In this document: positions 5,237-13,437 of the stretch, piece after piece | How positions within the stretch are numbered: position 1 is the first letter of the stretch | How the letters are laid out: every line of letters begins with the position of its first letter | IMG/VR virus record: IMGVR_UViG_3300022934_000235 | Coordinates: 1 to 21,521 of that record | Reading direction: 5' to 3' (one strand) | DNA from: a virus | DNA: 21,521 nucleotides | Program-made: the position numbers and the translations under genes | The notes under the pieces: generated by a model | Told to the model about the DNA's origin: nothing | The model's input: only the letters and a program-made list of their open reading frames with translations | Database searches by the model: none

Positions 5237-6470
5237 CATCAGCCTCAAAAAGGCCCAATCCGAAGTTTTTTACAGCAAAAAACGCTTCCGCGTCCTCGTT
5301 GCAGGCCGCCGCTTCGGCAAAAGCTACCTGGCCTGCATCGAACTCTTTACCAAGGCCCTGGCACGTCCCGGCGAAACCTTCTTTTACTGCGCCCCCACCT
5401 ACCGCATGGCGAAAGACATCGCCTGGAAGGTGCTCAAAAAGATCGTCCCACCGCAATACATCCGCAGCAAAAACGAAACCGACCTCAAGCTCGAACTCAT
5501 CAACGAATCGACCATCGAACTCAAAGGCACGGAAAACGCCATGGCCCTCCGTGGCCGCAGCCTCTCTGGTGTAGTACTCGACGAGGCGGCTTTTATGGAC
5601 TCCGAGGTCTGGTTCGAAGTCATCCGTCCCGCTCTTGCCGACAAACAAGGCTGGGCACTCTTCATCAGCACACCGGATGGAACGGCAAGCTGGTTTTATG
5701 ACATGTGGTGTTATGTCCCAGAAGACAAAACCGGCGACTGGCAGCGATGGTGCTACACAACCATCCAAGGCGGCAACGTCCCACCCGAAGAAGTCGCCGC
5801 AGCCCGCGCTCAACTTGATTCGCGCACGTTCCGCCAGGAATTCGAAGCGTCGTTCGAGAACCTCAGCGGCCTAGTTGCCATAAGTTTTGCTGATGACAAC
5901 ATCTCCAAAGATGTAAAAGACTTACCAGTCCTTCCCCTACTGCTTGGCGTTGACTTTAACGTTGACCCCATGACCGGCATCTGCGCCGTCAAAAAAGGCG
6001 ACGTGCTCTGGATTTTCGACGAAATCATCATGACCGGCGGCGCAACCACCTGGGATTTCTGCGAAGAGGTCCAAAACCGCTACGGCGTGGATCGTCGCAT
6101 CATCAGCTGCCCCGACCCCACTGGCGGAGCCCGCAAAACCCAAGGCGTCGGCACCACCGACCACAGCATCCTCCGCAAATCCGGCTTCACCGTCTCCACC
6201 CCCCGCGCCCCCTGGAAAATCCGCGACAAAATCACCTGCGTCAACACCGCCCTTCTCGATGCGACTGGAACGCGCCGCATGTTCATCCACCCCCGCTGTA
6301 AAGAACTAATCAAGGCACTCCGCACCCTGACCTACGCTCCTGGAACGGGTCTCCCCAACAAAAATTTGGGTGTTGACCACGCATTTGACGCCCTCGGCTA
6401 TTTATGCCTGCAAGTATTCAACCTGGCGAAACCGGAAACCATGGGAAGCACCAACTATCGAGTCTGGTAA
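5220..6470 (+). CDS. terL: terminase large subunit (ATPase and nuclease)
   Basis: A 416-residue DNA-packaging motor protein. The ATPase part shows Walker A GRRFGKS (29-35), Walker B VVLDEA (118-123) with the catalytic Glu122, and a coupling motif STPDG (150-154). The RNase H-like nuclease part shows GVDFN with Asp245, CPDP with Asp299, and VDHAFDALGY with Asp386 and Asp390, the expected acidic cluster. The length is near the short end for this family but all motifs are present, so it looks intact. It pumps DNA into the prohead at the portal and cuts the concatemer. It overlaps terS by 17 bp; the codon choice is C-rich compared with the tape measure gene. Four TGGANCG motifs fall in it. Confidence 0.96.
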   Translation: MSTTIDISLKKAQSEVFYSKKRFRVLVAGRRFGKSYLACIELFTKALARPGETFFYCAPTYRMAKDIAWKVLKKIVPPQYIRSKNETDLKLELINESTIELKGTENAMALRGRSLSGVVLDEAAFMDSEVWFEVIRPALADKQGWALFISTPDGTASWFYDMWCYVPEDKTGDWQRWCYTTIQGGNVPPEEVAAARAQLDSRTFRQEFEASFENLSGLVAISFADDNISKDVKDLPVLPLLLGVDFNVDPMTGICAVKKGDVLWIFDEIIMTGGATTWDFCEEVQNRYGVDRRIISCPDPTGGARKTQGVGTTDHSILRKSGFTVSTPRAPWKIRDKITCVNTALLDATGTRRMFIHPRCKELIKALRTLTYAPGTGLPNKNLGVDHAFDALGYLCLQVFNLAKPETMGSTNYRVW

Positions 6471-6661
6471 TCACCCCACAACTCGAAGAAGCCCTCGGCC
6501 TGCTCTACCGAGGCCAAACAAACGTCGCCAAAAAAGCCAAAGAACTCGACATCCCCCTAGCCCTATTGAAAACCTTTCTCAATAAGCACATCACCCAAAT
6601 CCCCACATGCGACGATGCCTGGAACGCCGACATCGAGCTAGGTTGGCCTTATATCACCTGA
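6404..6661 (+). CDS. small RGQTN-motif phage protein (function unknown)
   Basis: An 85-residue frame from ATG 6404, overlapping the end of terL by 67 nt. The conserved-looking part begins only around residue 22 (VITPQLEEALGLLYRGQTNV), so the true start may be a non-ATG codon near 6464, just before the terL stop. Residues about 26-60 look like a short HTH (YRGQTNVAKKAKELDIPLAL), followed by a hydrophilic end DAWNADIELGWPYIT. I recall similar small proteins beside terminase genes in cyanophages, without known function. A DNA-binding or terminase accessory role is plausible from position only. Confidence 0.68.
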   Translation: MPASIQPGETGNHGKHQLSSLVITPQLEEALGLLYRGQTNVAKKAKELDIPLALLKTFLNKHITQIPTCDDAWNADIELGWPYIT

Positions 6662-6671
6662 TGTGTTTCTA

Positions 6672-6737
6672 ATGCCCGGACACTACGGCCACAGCGGTAA
6701 GAAAAAGCCCAAAGGTAAGGGCACCAAGAAGAAGTAA
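6672..6737 (+). CDS. 21-residue lysine/glycine-rich peptide
   Basis: ATG 6672 to TAA 6735-6737 encodes 21 residues, MPGHYGHSGKKKPKGKGTKK plus a final Lys. It is extremely basic. Small Lys-rich proteins of this type often lie between the terminase and portal genes of tailed phages. Supporting its reality, the next gene is also very basic and the two fill the space after terL. A nucleic-acid binding role is inference from charge. Confidence 0.55.
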   Translation: MPGHYGHSGKKKPKGKGTKKK

Positions 6738-6762
6738 AATAGGGCTAAGAGTCGCCAGATTC

Positions 6763-6933
6763 ATGCCTAAAAAACGCGGCCTATACGCAAACATTCAAGC
6801 AAAGCGCAAACGCATTGCTGCAGGATCTGGCGAAAAGATGCGAAAGCCTGGAACGAAAGGCGCACCAACCGCCGCCAACTTCAAAGCAGCAGCCAAAACC
6901 GCCAAAAAGCGCAAACCCAAGCGTAAAAAGTAA
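6763..6933 (+). CDS. conserved GLYANI-type small basic protein
   Basis: A 56-residue protein, MPKKRGLYANIQAKRKRIAA followed by GSGEKMRKPGTKGAPTA and a Lys/Arg/Ala tail. I recognise the pattern GL(Y/W)ANI-AKR-RI-AGSGE-MR-PG-KGAPTA as a widespread small phage family found near terminase and portal genes; its role is unknown. It is strongly basic and probably binds nucleic acid or acidic scaffold. It is too short for many ORF callers. One TGGAACG copy (6849-6855) falls inside, encoding a Pro-Gly-Thr. Confidence 0.82.
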   Translation: MPKKRGLYANIQAKRKRIAAGSGEKMRKPGTKGAPTAANFKAAAKTAKKRKPKRKK

Positions 6934-6974
6934 GAAACGGTATGCTTTAAGAAAGAAGTAGCGCGTACCGTGCA

Positions 6975-7295
6975 ATGGCACTTTTTGCCTTTCACTCCCA
7001 TCCGCTTACAGCACTAACGGCGGTAGGCGTTACCCCAGCGGTAGAGGTCAAAGCAACTGACCTCACCTTCCAAGTCACGGTATCCGGCATCGGTACAAAC
7101 GTAGTTATCCGCCTCGAAGGCAGCGTCGATGGCACGTCTTACATGAATCTTGCGGAAGACGAGTCCGATTACACGATTACTGCTGACGGAACTACTGGAT
7201 ACGTGCTTTACGCTCCAGTGAATTTTGTAAGGCTGCGCCTCGTAAGTTTCTCAGGCGGTAGCCCTTCTGTGGCTACAGTCATCGGAGGCAAGTGA
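6975..7295 (+). CDS. small beta-rich structural protein, candidate head decoration
   Basis: A 106-residue protein with alternating hydrophobic/polar strands (LTFQVTVSGIGTNVVIRLEG, GTSYMNLAEDESDYTITAD, then FVRLRLVSFSGG). The layout resembles an immunoglobulin-like or beta-sandwich domain. There is no signal peptide. It lies in the block between terminase and portal, ending 8 bp before another beta-rich protein. Its position and fold suggest a virion surface or capsid decoration protein, but I recognise no specific family and the role is inference. The leader (6934-6974) is A-rich with no clear Shine-Dalgarno sequence. Confidence 0.65.
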   Translation: MALFAFHSHPLTALTAVGVTPAVEVKATDLTFQVTVSGIGTNVVIRLEGSVDGTSYMNLAEDESDYTITADGTTGYVLYAPVNFVRLRLVSFSGGSPSVATVIGGK

Positions 7296-7303
7296 GGTAA
7301 GTC

Positions 7304-7732
7304 ATGAAATCTCTTAGCCCTAACAAACTCGCTAGTGCCAGCGGCGGCGGCGCAGCCCAGGCTGAAGTTTCTGGAACGACAGTTTCTATTGCAGATGCAG
7401 CCTCAGCTGATCTAACCATCACCAACACCGGCAAAGCAGGGCAACTACTTTCTATCGAGACCGACGCTGCAGCTTGGGTAACGGTTTACGCAAGTCAAGC
7501 TACCCGCACGGCAGACGCTTCTAGGACAGAAACTACCGACCCGACTGCAGGTTCTGGAGTTCTTGCCGAAGTAATCACTACAGGCGCTCAAACAGTGCTT
7601 TTAACGCCTGGCGCAACATATTTTAACGCTGAATCCACCCCTACCGGCAACCTTTACTTAAAGGTCGTCAACAAATCTGGTGCATCAGCTGCAATTACAG
7701 CAACGTTATCTGTTGTTCCAGTACAGGTATAA
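7304..7732 (+). CDS. small beta-rich structural protein
   Basis: A 142-residue Ala/Thr/Ser-rich protein starting MKSLSPNKLASASGGGAAQA. It contains strand-like segments (VSIADAASADLTITNTGKAG, WVTVYASQATRTADASRTET, LYLKVVNKSGASAAITATLS). The start is supported by a good ribosome binding site, GAGGT about 7 nt upstream. It follows the previous beta-rich gene within 8 bp, so the two are probably co-translated and may form one structure. I suspect a virion component such as a head decoration or fibre-base protein; no family recognised. Confidence 0.68.
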   Translation: MKSLSPNKLASASGGGAAQAEVSGTTVSIADAASADLTITNTGKAGQLLSIETDAAAWVTVYASQATRTADASRTETTDPTAGSGVLAEVITTGAQTVLLTPGATYFNAESTPTGNLYLKVVNKSGASAAITATLSVVPVQV

Positions 7733-7794
7733 TTTTAGGTAACAGCTGCTTGGTCCAGCTAGTCCACCCTGCACTGCTCCAAAGCTCTTAAGCA

Positions 7795-8664
7795 ATGGCC
7801 TACACCAAAGTCAGCTCGATCGTAACCAACAACAGCCAGACAGATACTGTTAACGGGAACGCTGTTGGTTGGAAGTATTTTTATGAAACGTTTCTTCCCA
7901 CCGTTGGCTGGACTGTAACTCTTTGTGCAGACAACAGTGCAAGTCCGCCAAGTGCTTACAACCACAACCACTGGTATTTCCTCAAAAAAACACTAACATT
8001 TACTGACGGCACGACAGATACTATTGCGCTTGTATATAAATTCGAGCCAGGTGGACAAGATCTGCACGTTTACTCTTGGGACGGTGTATTAGCCACAAAC
8101 GATAGTGGCGATGCTCAATACGGTCGAGGCAATACTGATCATCTTAATGACACAACCAACTATATTGTGCAAACTTTCAATCCCAGCACATACGATATTT
8201 GGAAAGATGATGATAATGATTCTTGGTTTTGGGTAAAAAATGGACGTTTTATCGGTTGCTGGTTTCCTAATGGCGGTTGGGTTCGCCAAGACTTTGACTA
8301 CACACCAGGCACTGATTATTTAACAAAGCACGCTGTTCCGTTACCAGGTTTCGACGAAATCGGAAGGATGGCACGGCACTATAACGCTAACGGTCAAATC
8401 GAATCGCATTACCCTTATGACCTACCTAATGAGAAAAAATTCTCTAATTATACTTATTTAAGTGTAAACAATTACGCTATATGGCGTGGAACCAGCAGTA
8501 ACATTATTATAAGACCAAGTAGGGTAGGATTTAACCCAAACAGTTCAATTTACACAAAAACATATAAATCAGGCTCCAACTACTATTTTGGTATGACTGA
8601 CAGTGTAGGTCAACTAGGCCTTCACTTCAATGTAGGCACTACCGATCCGGGGTATCGTAGATGA
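7795..8664 (+). CDS. fibre-like virion protein, paralogue A
   Basis: A 289-residue protein rich in Asn, Asp, Gly, Ser, Thr, Tyr and Trp, the composition of fibre or receptor-binding proteins. Marker segments: ETFLPTVGWTVTL (about 31-43), YFLKKTLTFTDGTTDTI (about 61-77), YDIWKDDDNDSWFWVKNGRF and GCWFPNGGWVRQDF (about 133-167), and an end motif FNVGTTDPGY. These recur in the next gene, so the two are a tandem duplication. Position between terminase and portal is unusual for a tail fibre and suggests a head-attached fibre or host-contact protein. Family not recognised; function is inference. The DNA is more AT-rich than the terminase genes. Confidence 0.75.
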   Translation: MAYTKVSSIVTNNSQTDTVNGNAVGWKYFYETFLPTVGWTVTLCADNSASPPSAYNHNHWYFLKKTLTFTDGTTDTIALVYKFEPGGQDLHVYSWDGVLATNDSGDAQYGRGNTDHLNDTTNYIVQTFNPSTYDIWKDDDNDSWFWVKNGRFIGCWFPNGGWVRQDFDYTPGTDYLTKHAVPLPGFDEIGRMARHYNANGQIESHYPYDLPNEKKFSNYTYLSVNNYAIWRGTSSNIIIRPSRVGFNPNSSIYTKTYKSGSNYYFGMTDSVGQLGLHFNVGTTDPGYRR

Positions 8665-8720
8665 AATCATATAGTTAGCCTTTCCATTCTTCGCAGTCTC
8701 GTTCCCTTTGCTTCAGTCCC

Positions 8721-9593
8721 ATGGCCTACACCAAAGTTTCCACAATCACCACTACCGGTGATCAATACAACTCCACCAATGGGAATCCCAGTGCGTGGAG
8801 ATACTTTTTTGAGACATTTTTGCCTACTGTCGGTTGGACAGTAACGCTCACTGACAGCAACAGCGCAAACTCACCGGCAGGTACACACAGCGATCACCAC
8901 TATTTCCTTAAAAAAACCCTGACATTTACAGATAACACGACCGATACTATTTCTTTTGTTTGTGTAGCTCAACTTGGGCAGGGTGATATTCACTATCACT
9001 CATGGGACGGCGTGAAACCTACAAATGATTCATCAGATCCAGAATACGGACGGGGAAGCCAAGAAATGCACAACGACCAAAGCAATAACATTATTCATGG
9101 CGGCGCCGGAACTTATGATATTTGGAAAGATGAGAACAGTGATTCTTGGGTGTGGCTAAAAGAGGGTAAGTTTATTGGCTGCTGGCTTCCTAACGGTGGT
9201 TGGATTCGTCAGGACTTTACATACACACCAGGCACAGAAGCTGTTTCAAACCACGCCCACCTGCTCCCTGCTTGGGATCAAGCCAGCTTTATGTGTCATT
9301 ACAGCAGTAGCAACGCTGGCCTGCAGACTGCTTTGCCTATTGACGAAGTAAACGAGGATAAATTAACCAATTACATTTCTTTGAGCACTAATAATTATGG
9401 TGTTTGGTTAGGGACAAGCAACGACATCTTGATGCGAGCCAGCAGAATGGACTGTAGCCCAGAAATAGCGACTGGAGGTGAACTTCTGCAGGTAGGTTCT
9501 TCTGCTCCTTATGATTACTATTACGGCATGACTGACAGCAATGGATTCAAAGGTGTTTATTTTAACTTTGGTACTACCGATCCTGGGTATTGA
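8721..9593 (+). CDS. fibre-like virion protein, paralogue B
   Basis: A 290-residue paralogue of the preceding gene, roughly half identical by eye. It shares the start MAYTKVS, ETFLPTVGWTVTL, YFLKKTLTFTD, TYDIWKDENSDSWVWLKEGK, GCWLPNGGWIRQDF, GMTDS and the end FNFGTTDPGY. The first 17 bases of the two genes are identical. The region around residues 200-265 differs most and could be the specificity part. The stop is followed 2 nt later by the next gene. Two diverged copies suggest either a hetero-oligomeric fibre or broadened host recognition; neither is proven. Confidence 0.75.
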   Translation: MAYTKVSTITTTGDQYNSTNGNPSAWRYFFETFLPTVGWTVTLTDSNSANSPAGTHSDHHYFLKKTLTFTDNTTDTISFVCVAQLGQGDIHYHSWDGVKPTNDSSDPEYGRGSQEMHNDQSNNIIHGGAGTYDIWKDENSDSWVWLKEGKFIGCWLPNGGWIRQDFTYTPGTEAVSNHAHLLPAWDQASFMCHYSSSNAGLQTALPIDEVNEDKLTNYISLSTNNYGVWLGTSNDILMRASRMDCSPEIATGGELLQVGSSAPYDYYYGMTDSNGFKGVYFNFGTTDPGY

Positions 9594-9595
9594 TC

Positions 9596-9853
9596 ATGGC
9601 TGCTGTTCCTTACACTGATGCAATCATCGCGTCAAGCAATTACCGTCCTCTATCGGATGTGAATACACTTGCTTACGCGGTTTACCCCGGAACTTTAATC
9701 CCCACGAGCGAATACGCTCCTCTTCCCTCCACGCCTACTTCACCTTCACTGCCAACTCCTGAGACGTTGACACCTTCAGAGGTGACTGGGGTTAGTGGTG
9801 GCGGTTCAGCTCGACCAGCATCTGGCATGGTTTACCCGCGTAAAACAGGTTAA
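9596..9853 (+). CDS. small Pro/Ser/Thr-rich protein
   Basis: An 85-residue protein starting MAAVPYTDAIIASSNYRPLS. Residues about 35-60 are almost entirely Pro, Ser, Thr and Leu (LPSTPTSPSLPTPETLTPSE). The end is Gly/Ser-rich (VSGGGSARPASGMVYPRK). A TTG start 6 nt upstream is possible, but ATG 9596 is preferred; it follows the previous stop by 2 nt. Such a linker-like sequence suits a virion-associated tether or fibre connector. Family not recognised. Confidence 0.62.
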   Translation: MAAVPYTDAIIASSNYRPLSDVNTLAYAVYPGTLIPTSEYAPLPSTPTSPSLPTPETLTPSEVTGVSGGGSARPASGMVYPRKTG

Positions 9854-9861
9854 AAGGCGCA

Positions 9862-10041
9862 ATGGGCACTCGAATCGTTCCCGGTTACTGCAAACACATC
9901 GAAGTTGATGCAGACAACCACAGCACCGTCGCAACCTTTACTTTCATGACCCCCAACGATGTCGAAGACTTCGCTGGTTTGATGGTGCGTCTAGCATCAG
10001 GCATAGAAGTCATGATTTCGGTAGAGGATGATGGCGATTAA
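9862..10041 (+). CDS. small hypothetical protein
   Basis: A 59-residue protein from ATG 9862, starting MGTRIVPGYCKHIEVDADNH. It has clear strand-helix-strand character (STVATFTFMTPNDVEDFAGL, then LASGIEVMISVED). It lies 8 bp after the previous gene and about 50 bp before the portal gene. No family recognised. The compact, complete frame with a sensible hydrophobic pattern supports it being real, although it is shorter than usual ORF cut-offs. Confidence 0.6.
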   Translation: MGTRIVPGYCKHIEVDADNHSTVATFTFMTPNDVEDFAGLMVRLASGIEVMISVEDDGD

Positions 10042-10090
10042 ATGAAGTGGTAAGTATCTGTCAAAATGAGAATAAAGTAGGCAACTGACC

Positions 10091-11500
10091 GTGGTTTACA
10101 GCGCAAACATCCCACCCACTGGCGCTTCGGTCAGCGAGTCGCCTTTCGTGCGTGACTTAGAAGTCATCGCAATGATGGAAGACTGGCAGGTCATGGCTGC
10201 CGTCACCCGTGGCACTAACTACATCCGCGATCTAAGCGAGCAATTTCTACCGCAAGAACCGAGGGAAGACGACGACGCCTACCAAACCCGCATTGACCGC
10301 AGCGTCCTTTCTCCTTACACCAGCCGCCTAATTGAAAGTGCCGCTGGAGCAATTCTCCGCAAACCGATCCACATCGAAGGCGATGACTACTGGCTCGAAC
10401 TAAGCGAGAATATCGACGGCATCGGTTCAAACATCAACGAATATGCGCGTCGTGCCTTGGTTAGCAGCCTTTCCTACGGCCATAGCGCAATTCTTGTGGA
10501 CTACCCCGCCGCAACCGGGGCACGCAATTTGGCGGAAGAGCGTGCGATGGGCCGTCGCCCGTATTTTGTGCATGTTGACGCAGCACAAATTTGGGGATGG
10601 CGGCAGGCTGACTACACGATGCCCGGCAGCCCGCTCACCCAAATCCGAATTCACGAGTACGCCACCCGTCCTCTAAACGATTTTGGTGAAGAGCAAGTCG
10701 AGCAAATGCGGGTCATTTACCCAGGCCGCTATGACTTGTACACGCTGGGCGAAGACGTTGTCGAATTCTCCCAAACCGGGGGCTTCAGCCTGGACGAAAT
10801 TCCAGTGGTGCCCATTTACAGCAACCGCCGGGGCATGTTGCGCTCTCAACCGCCACTGCTCGACATCGCCAACCTCAACATCACGCACTATCAACGCCAA
10901 GCCGACCTAATTCACGCGCTCCACATCGCCGCCATGCCAACACTTGTGCTAGAGGGCTGGGACGACACGCTTGGATCGGCAACGATGGGCGTTAATTACG
11001 CGATTGCGATGACGCCTGGCAATAAGGCGTATTACGTGCAAGCGGACGCCACAAGTTTCGACGCACAGATGCAAGAGCTGCAGTCACTTGAACAACAGAT
11101 GTCCACGCTGGGTGTTACTAAGTTGCTGGGCCAAAAGTTTGTTGCTGAATCTGCTGAGGCCAAGCGCATTGACCAAGCACAAGGCAACTCAGTGTTGTCA
11201 ATCATCAGCCAAGAACTGGAAAGTGCGCTGAATCAGGCGTACCAACTTGCTGCCCGGTACGTGGGAATCGAACCACCCAAAGTTCGCATCGACCGCGACT
11301 TCGACTACTACCGCCTGATCGGCCAAGATATTGCGGTGTTGTCTGACCTCAACAGCAATGGCAAGATCAGCGACGAGATGCTGCTGGAAGTATTGCGCCG
11401 TGGCGAAATTCTGCCCGACGACACCAACATCCAACAAGAGGCAGCAAAGATTACCGCACCAGAACCGTCTGTTGTAGTTAATGAGAACCCTGTAGAATAG
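10091..11500 (+). CDS. portal protein (DUF4055-like)
   Basis: A 469-residue protein in the portal position. It starts at GTG 10091 (MVYSANIPPTG). Recognisable stretches include SPYTSRLIESAAGAILRKPI (about 76-95), RRALVSSLSYGHSAILVDYP (about 119-138), and PLLDIANLNITHYQRQADLI with a following helix (about 256-280), all typical of a portal-like family I associate with DUF4055. A long helix at about 316-400 (DAQMQELQSLEQQMSTLGVT) matches the portal stem and wing region. The protein forms the dodecameric ring at one capsid vertex through which terL pumps DNA, and the connectors bind it. The start has no Shine-Dalgarno sequence. Confidence 0.85.
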   Translation: MVYSANIPPTGASVSESPFVRDLEVIAMMEDWQVMAAVTRGTNYIRDLSEQFLPQEPREDDDAYQTRIDRSVLSPYTSRLIESAAGAILRKPIHIEGDDYWLELSENIDGIGSNINEYARRALVSSLSYGHSAILVDYPAATGARNLAEERAMGRRPYFVHVDAAQIWGWRQADYTMPGSPLTQIRIHEYATRPLNDFGEEQVEQMRVIYPGRYDLYTLGEDVVEFSQTGGFSLDEIPVVPIYSNRRGMLRSQPPLLDIANLNITHYQRQADLIHALHIAAMPTLVLEGWDDTLGSATMGVNYAIAMTPGNKAYYVQADATSFDAQMQELQSLEQQMSTLGVTKLLGQKFVAESAEAKRIDQAQGNSVLSIISQELESALNQAYQLAARYVGIEPPKVRIDRDFDYYRLIGQDIAVLSDLNSNGKISDEMLLEVLRRGEILPDDTNIQQEAAKITAPEPSVVVNENPVE

Positions 11501-11523
11501 TATTGCTTTAATACAAAAGTCTC

Positions 11524-12228
11524 GTGTCTGAAGAAACGCAAGCAAGTCCTTCTGTGGAGGATGCGACTGCACAGCCTGTGGCTGACCTTACCAATCTCCA
11601 AAGCCAGCTCGACGCACTCAAAGCAAAAAACGCCGAGCTAATTAGCGAACGCCGCAAAGACAAGGAAAACCGCGACAAGCTCCAGCAACAACTGAGCGAC
11701 ATTGAGTCCGCAAAGAAACAAGCGGAAGAAGCACGCCTGGCCGAATCCGGCGAATACAAAACGCTGTGGGACGACGCTCAAACCACAATCTCCTCGCTAA
11801 AGGCAAGTCTGGCCGAAAAAGAAGCCGAGGTTGAGCAAATTAAGCAGGGGTATTCCAAAGAACAACTGCGCTCAAATATGCTCTCCCAGTTATCAACGGC
11901 TGGTGCGCTTGCACCTGATCAGCTGTATCGTCTAGTAGAGGATAATCTTCGCAGCAAAGACGGTCAGCCTGTGGCTGTTGTCGGCGGTGTGGAGACTCCG
12001 GTGGCGGAATACGTCGCCAACCTGAAAAATCCTGGCAGCGGTTACGAGCATCATTTTGCAGCTAGTAACACTGCCGGAATGGGTGTTACGGGCAGTGCCC
12101 GCGCCACCTCCCTTCCCGGCCAATCCAACCCGTGGTTGAAAGAGAGCTTTAACATCACCGAGCAAATGCTGCTTCTTGCAAAAGATCCAGACAAAGCTCG
12201 AATTCTTAAAGCTGAAGCCGGGAAATAG
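11524..12228 (+). CDS. capsid scaffolding protein
   Basis: A 234-residue protein starting at GTG 11524. Residues about 22-115 are almost continuous heptad-like coiled coil (LQSQLDALKAKNAELISERR, then SLAEKEAEVEQIKQGYSKEQ). A Gly/Ser/Pro-rich linker follows, and a basic helical C-terminus (EQMLLLAKDPDKARILKAEA) of the type that binds the capsid protein. Gene order portal-scaffold-capsid, acidic coiled coil and basic tail all match phage scaffolds, which template the prohead and are then removed. No protease domain is visible, so the scaffold is probably either released or cut by a protease encoded elsewhere. Confidence 0.85.
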   Translation: MSEETQASPSVEDATAQPVADLTNLQSQLDALKAKNAELISERRKDKENRDKLQQQLSDIESAKKQAEEARLAESGEYKTLWDDAQTTISSLKASLAEKEAEVEQIKQGYSKEQLRSNMLSQLSTAGALAPDQLYRLVEDNLRSKDGQPVAVVGGVETPVAEYVANLKNPGSGYEHHFAASNTAGMGVTGSARATSLPGQSNPWLKESFNITEQMLLLAKDPDKARILKAEAGK

Positions 12229-12272
12229 TCCTAGTGGGACGCCTGCCGTAAACCCTTTTTTAGGAGCCCATC

Positions 12273-13382
12273 ATGGCTGCCATCTCTGAAAACTATTCCG
12301 GCGGAACATTCCTGTCGGACCTCGTCACCCGCCCCGAATTCCTTCAGTACACCTCTGAAGGCATCTTCGAGCAATCCAAGTGGGTGCAAAGCGGCATCAT
12401 CCAACGCAACGCCGCTCTGGATGCCCGTGCCGGTGGTACGCGTGTTCTTGTGCCTTTCCACGATCCCATCAACCCGACTGAGGAGCAAATTCTCAGCAAC
12501 GCAACCTGGGGAACCGGCGGCGCAGGTTATCTGACTCCTCAAGGCACTTCAGCCGACGAGCAGATCATGACTCTGCTGCACCGTGGCTTCAGCTATGCGG
12601 CTGATGACCTCAGCAAGCTGGGTTCTGGCGCTGACCCCCTCGCCCACGTCCGCAACCAACTGTCTGCAGCAATCAACAAGCTGAAGACCGGCACCCTGAA
12701 GGCTCAACTGCTGGGTCTGTTTGGTGGTATTTCCGGCGCTGGCGTCCTTGGACCCAACCAGCACGACGCCTCTATCGCTGGTACGACTGCCACCGAAGCC
12801 AACTACATTTCTGTTGGCAACGTTCTTGAAGCCAAGAACAAGCTAGGTGAGCGTGGTGAAGAGATCGACACCATCGCAATGCACTCCGCTGTTGCTTATT
12901 ACCTGCAACAGATCGGAATGCTGACCTTCAGCACCTCAGCACTCGCCGCTTCTGGCGCAGTGACTTGGGGCGGTGGTGGCGTCGGCATTGGCGACCCCCA
13001 AGTCGCAACCTTCGCCGGAATGCGCGTCGTCATCGACGACCAACTGAGCTATCTGGCCGGTGGTACGGCAACCCACGTGGTTAAGTACCCCGTCTACATG
13101 TTCAAGTCTGGTGTCGTGTCTGAGGGCATCCAACAGGATCTGCGCCTCGCCGCCGACCGCAACATCCTGTCCATGCAGGACGTGCTGGCTGTGGATTACC
13201 ACTACGGCTTCCACATCACCGGCACCAAGTGGGCCGCCGCTGGCGACAACCCCACCAACGCTGCAACCACCGGCAACCTGGCTAACACCGGCAGCTGGAA
13301 CCTTGTGTTTGCAACCACCAAGATGGTGCCCATCGTGCGCCTGCTGGTCAACACCCCGTTCGACACCACCGCTTATTCCTGA
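12273..13382 (+). CDS. major capsid protein
   Basis: A 369-residue protein following the scaffold. The ATG has a strong ribosome binding site (AGGAG, about 8 nt upstream), in contrast to the weak sites nearby, and a powerful terminator follows the stop: the usual signs of the most abundant virion protein. Recognisable parts include residues 1-60 (MAAISENYSGGTFLSDLVTR onward), DARAGGTRVLVPFHDPINPT (about 50-70), and MHSAVAYYLQQIGMLTF (about 210-226), resembling the P-domain surface helix and strand region of capsid proteins. HK97 fold is inferred from position and pattern, not proven. Codons are strongly biased to C-ending, consistent with high expression. Confidence 0.87.
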   Translation: MAAISENYSGGTFLSDLVTRPEFLQYTSEGIFEQSKWVQSGIIQRNAALDARAGGTRVLVPFHDPINPTEEQILSNATWGTGGAGYLTPQGTSADEQIMTLLHRGFSYAADDLSKLGSGADPLAHVRNQLSAAINKLKTGTLKAQLLGLFGGISGAGVLGPNQHDASIAGTTATEANYISVGNVLEAKNKLGERGEEIDTIAMHSAVAYYLQQIGMLTFSTSALAASGAVTWGGGGVGIGDPQVATFAGMRVVIDDQLSYLAGGTATHVVKYPVYMFKSGVVSEGIQQDLRLAADRNILSMQDVLAVDYHYGFHITGTKWAAAGDNPTNAATTGNLANTGSWNLVFATTKMVPIVRLLVNTPFDTTAYS

Positions 13383-13409
13383 TAAGCTCCACTCGGTATT
13401 GGACGACCG

Positions 13410-13431
13410 GCCCCCGAAAGGGGGCTTTTTT
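13410..13431 (+). terminator. intrinsic terminator after the major capsid gene
   Basis: GCCCCC-GAAA-GGGGGC (13410-13425) is followed by six T. A GNRA tetraloop closes a 6-bp all-GC stem, making this the strongest terminator in the window. It separates the capsid gene from the leftward gene at 13438-13722. Confidence 0.92.
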
Positions 13432-13437
13432 ATTGGC

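Noticed and set aside
5205-5813. 202-residue leftward frame antisense to terL
   Set aside because: It is a shadow of the C-rich terL codons: the composition is Phe/Asp/Gly/Ala-rich with no motifs, and terL has every catalytic motif on the other strand.
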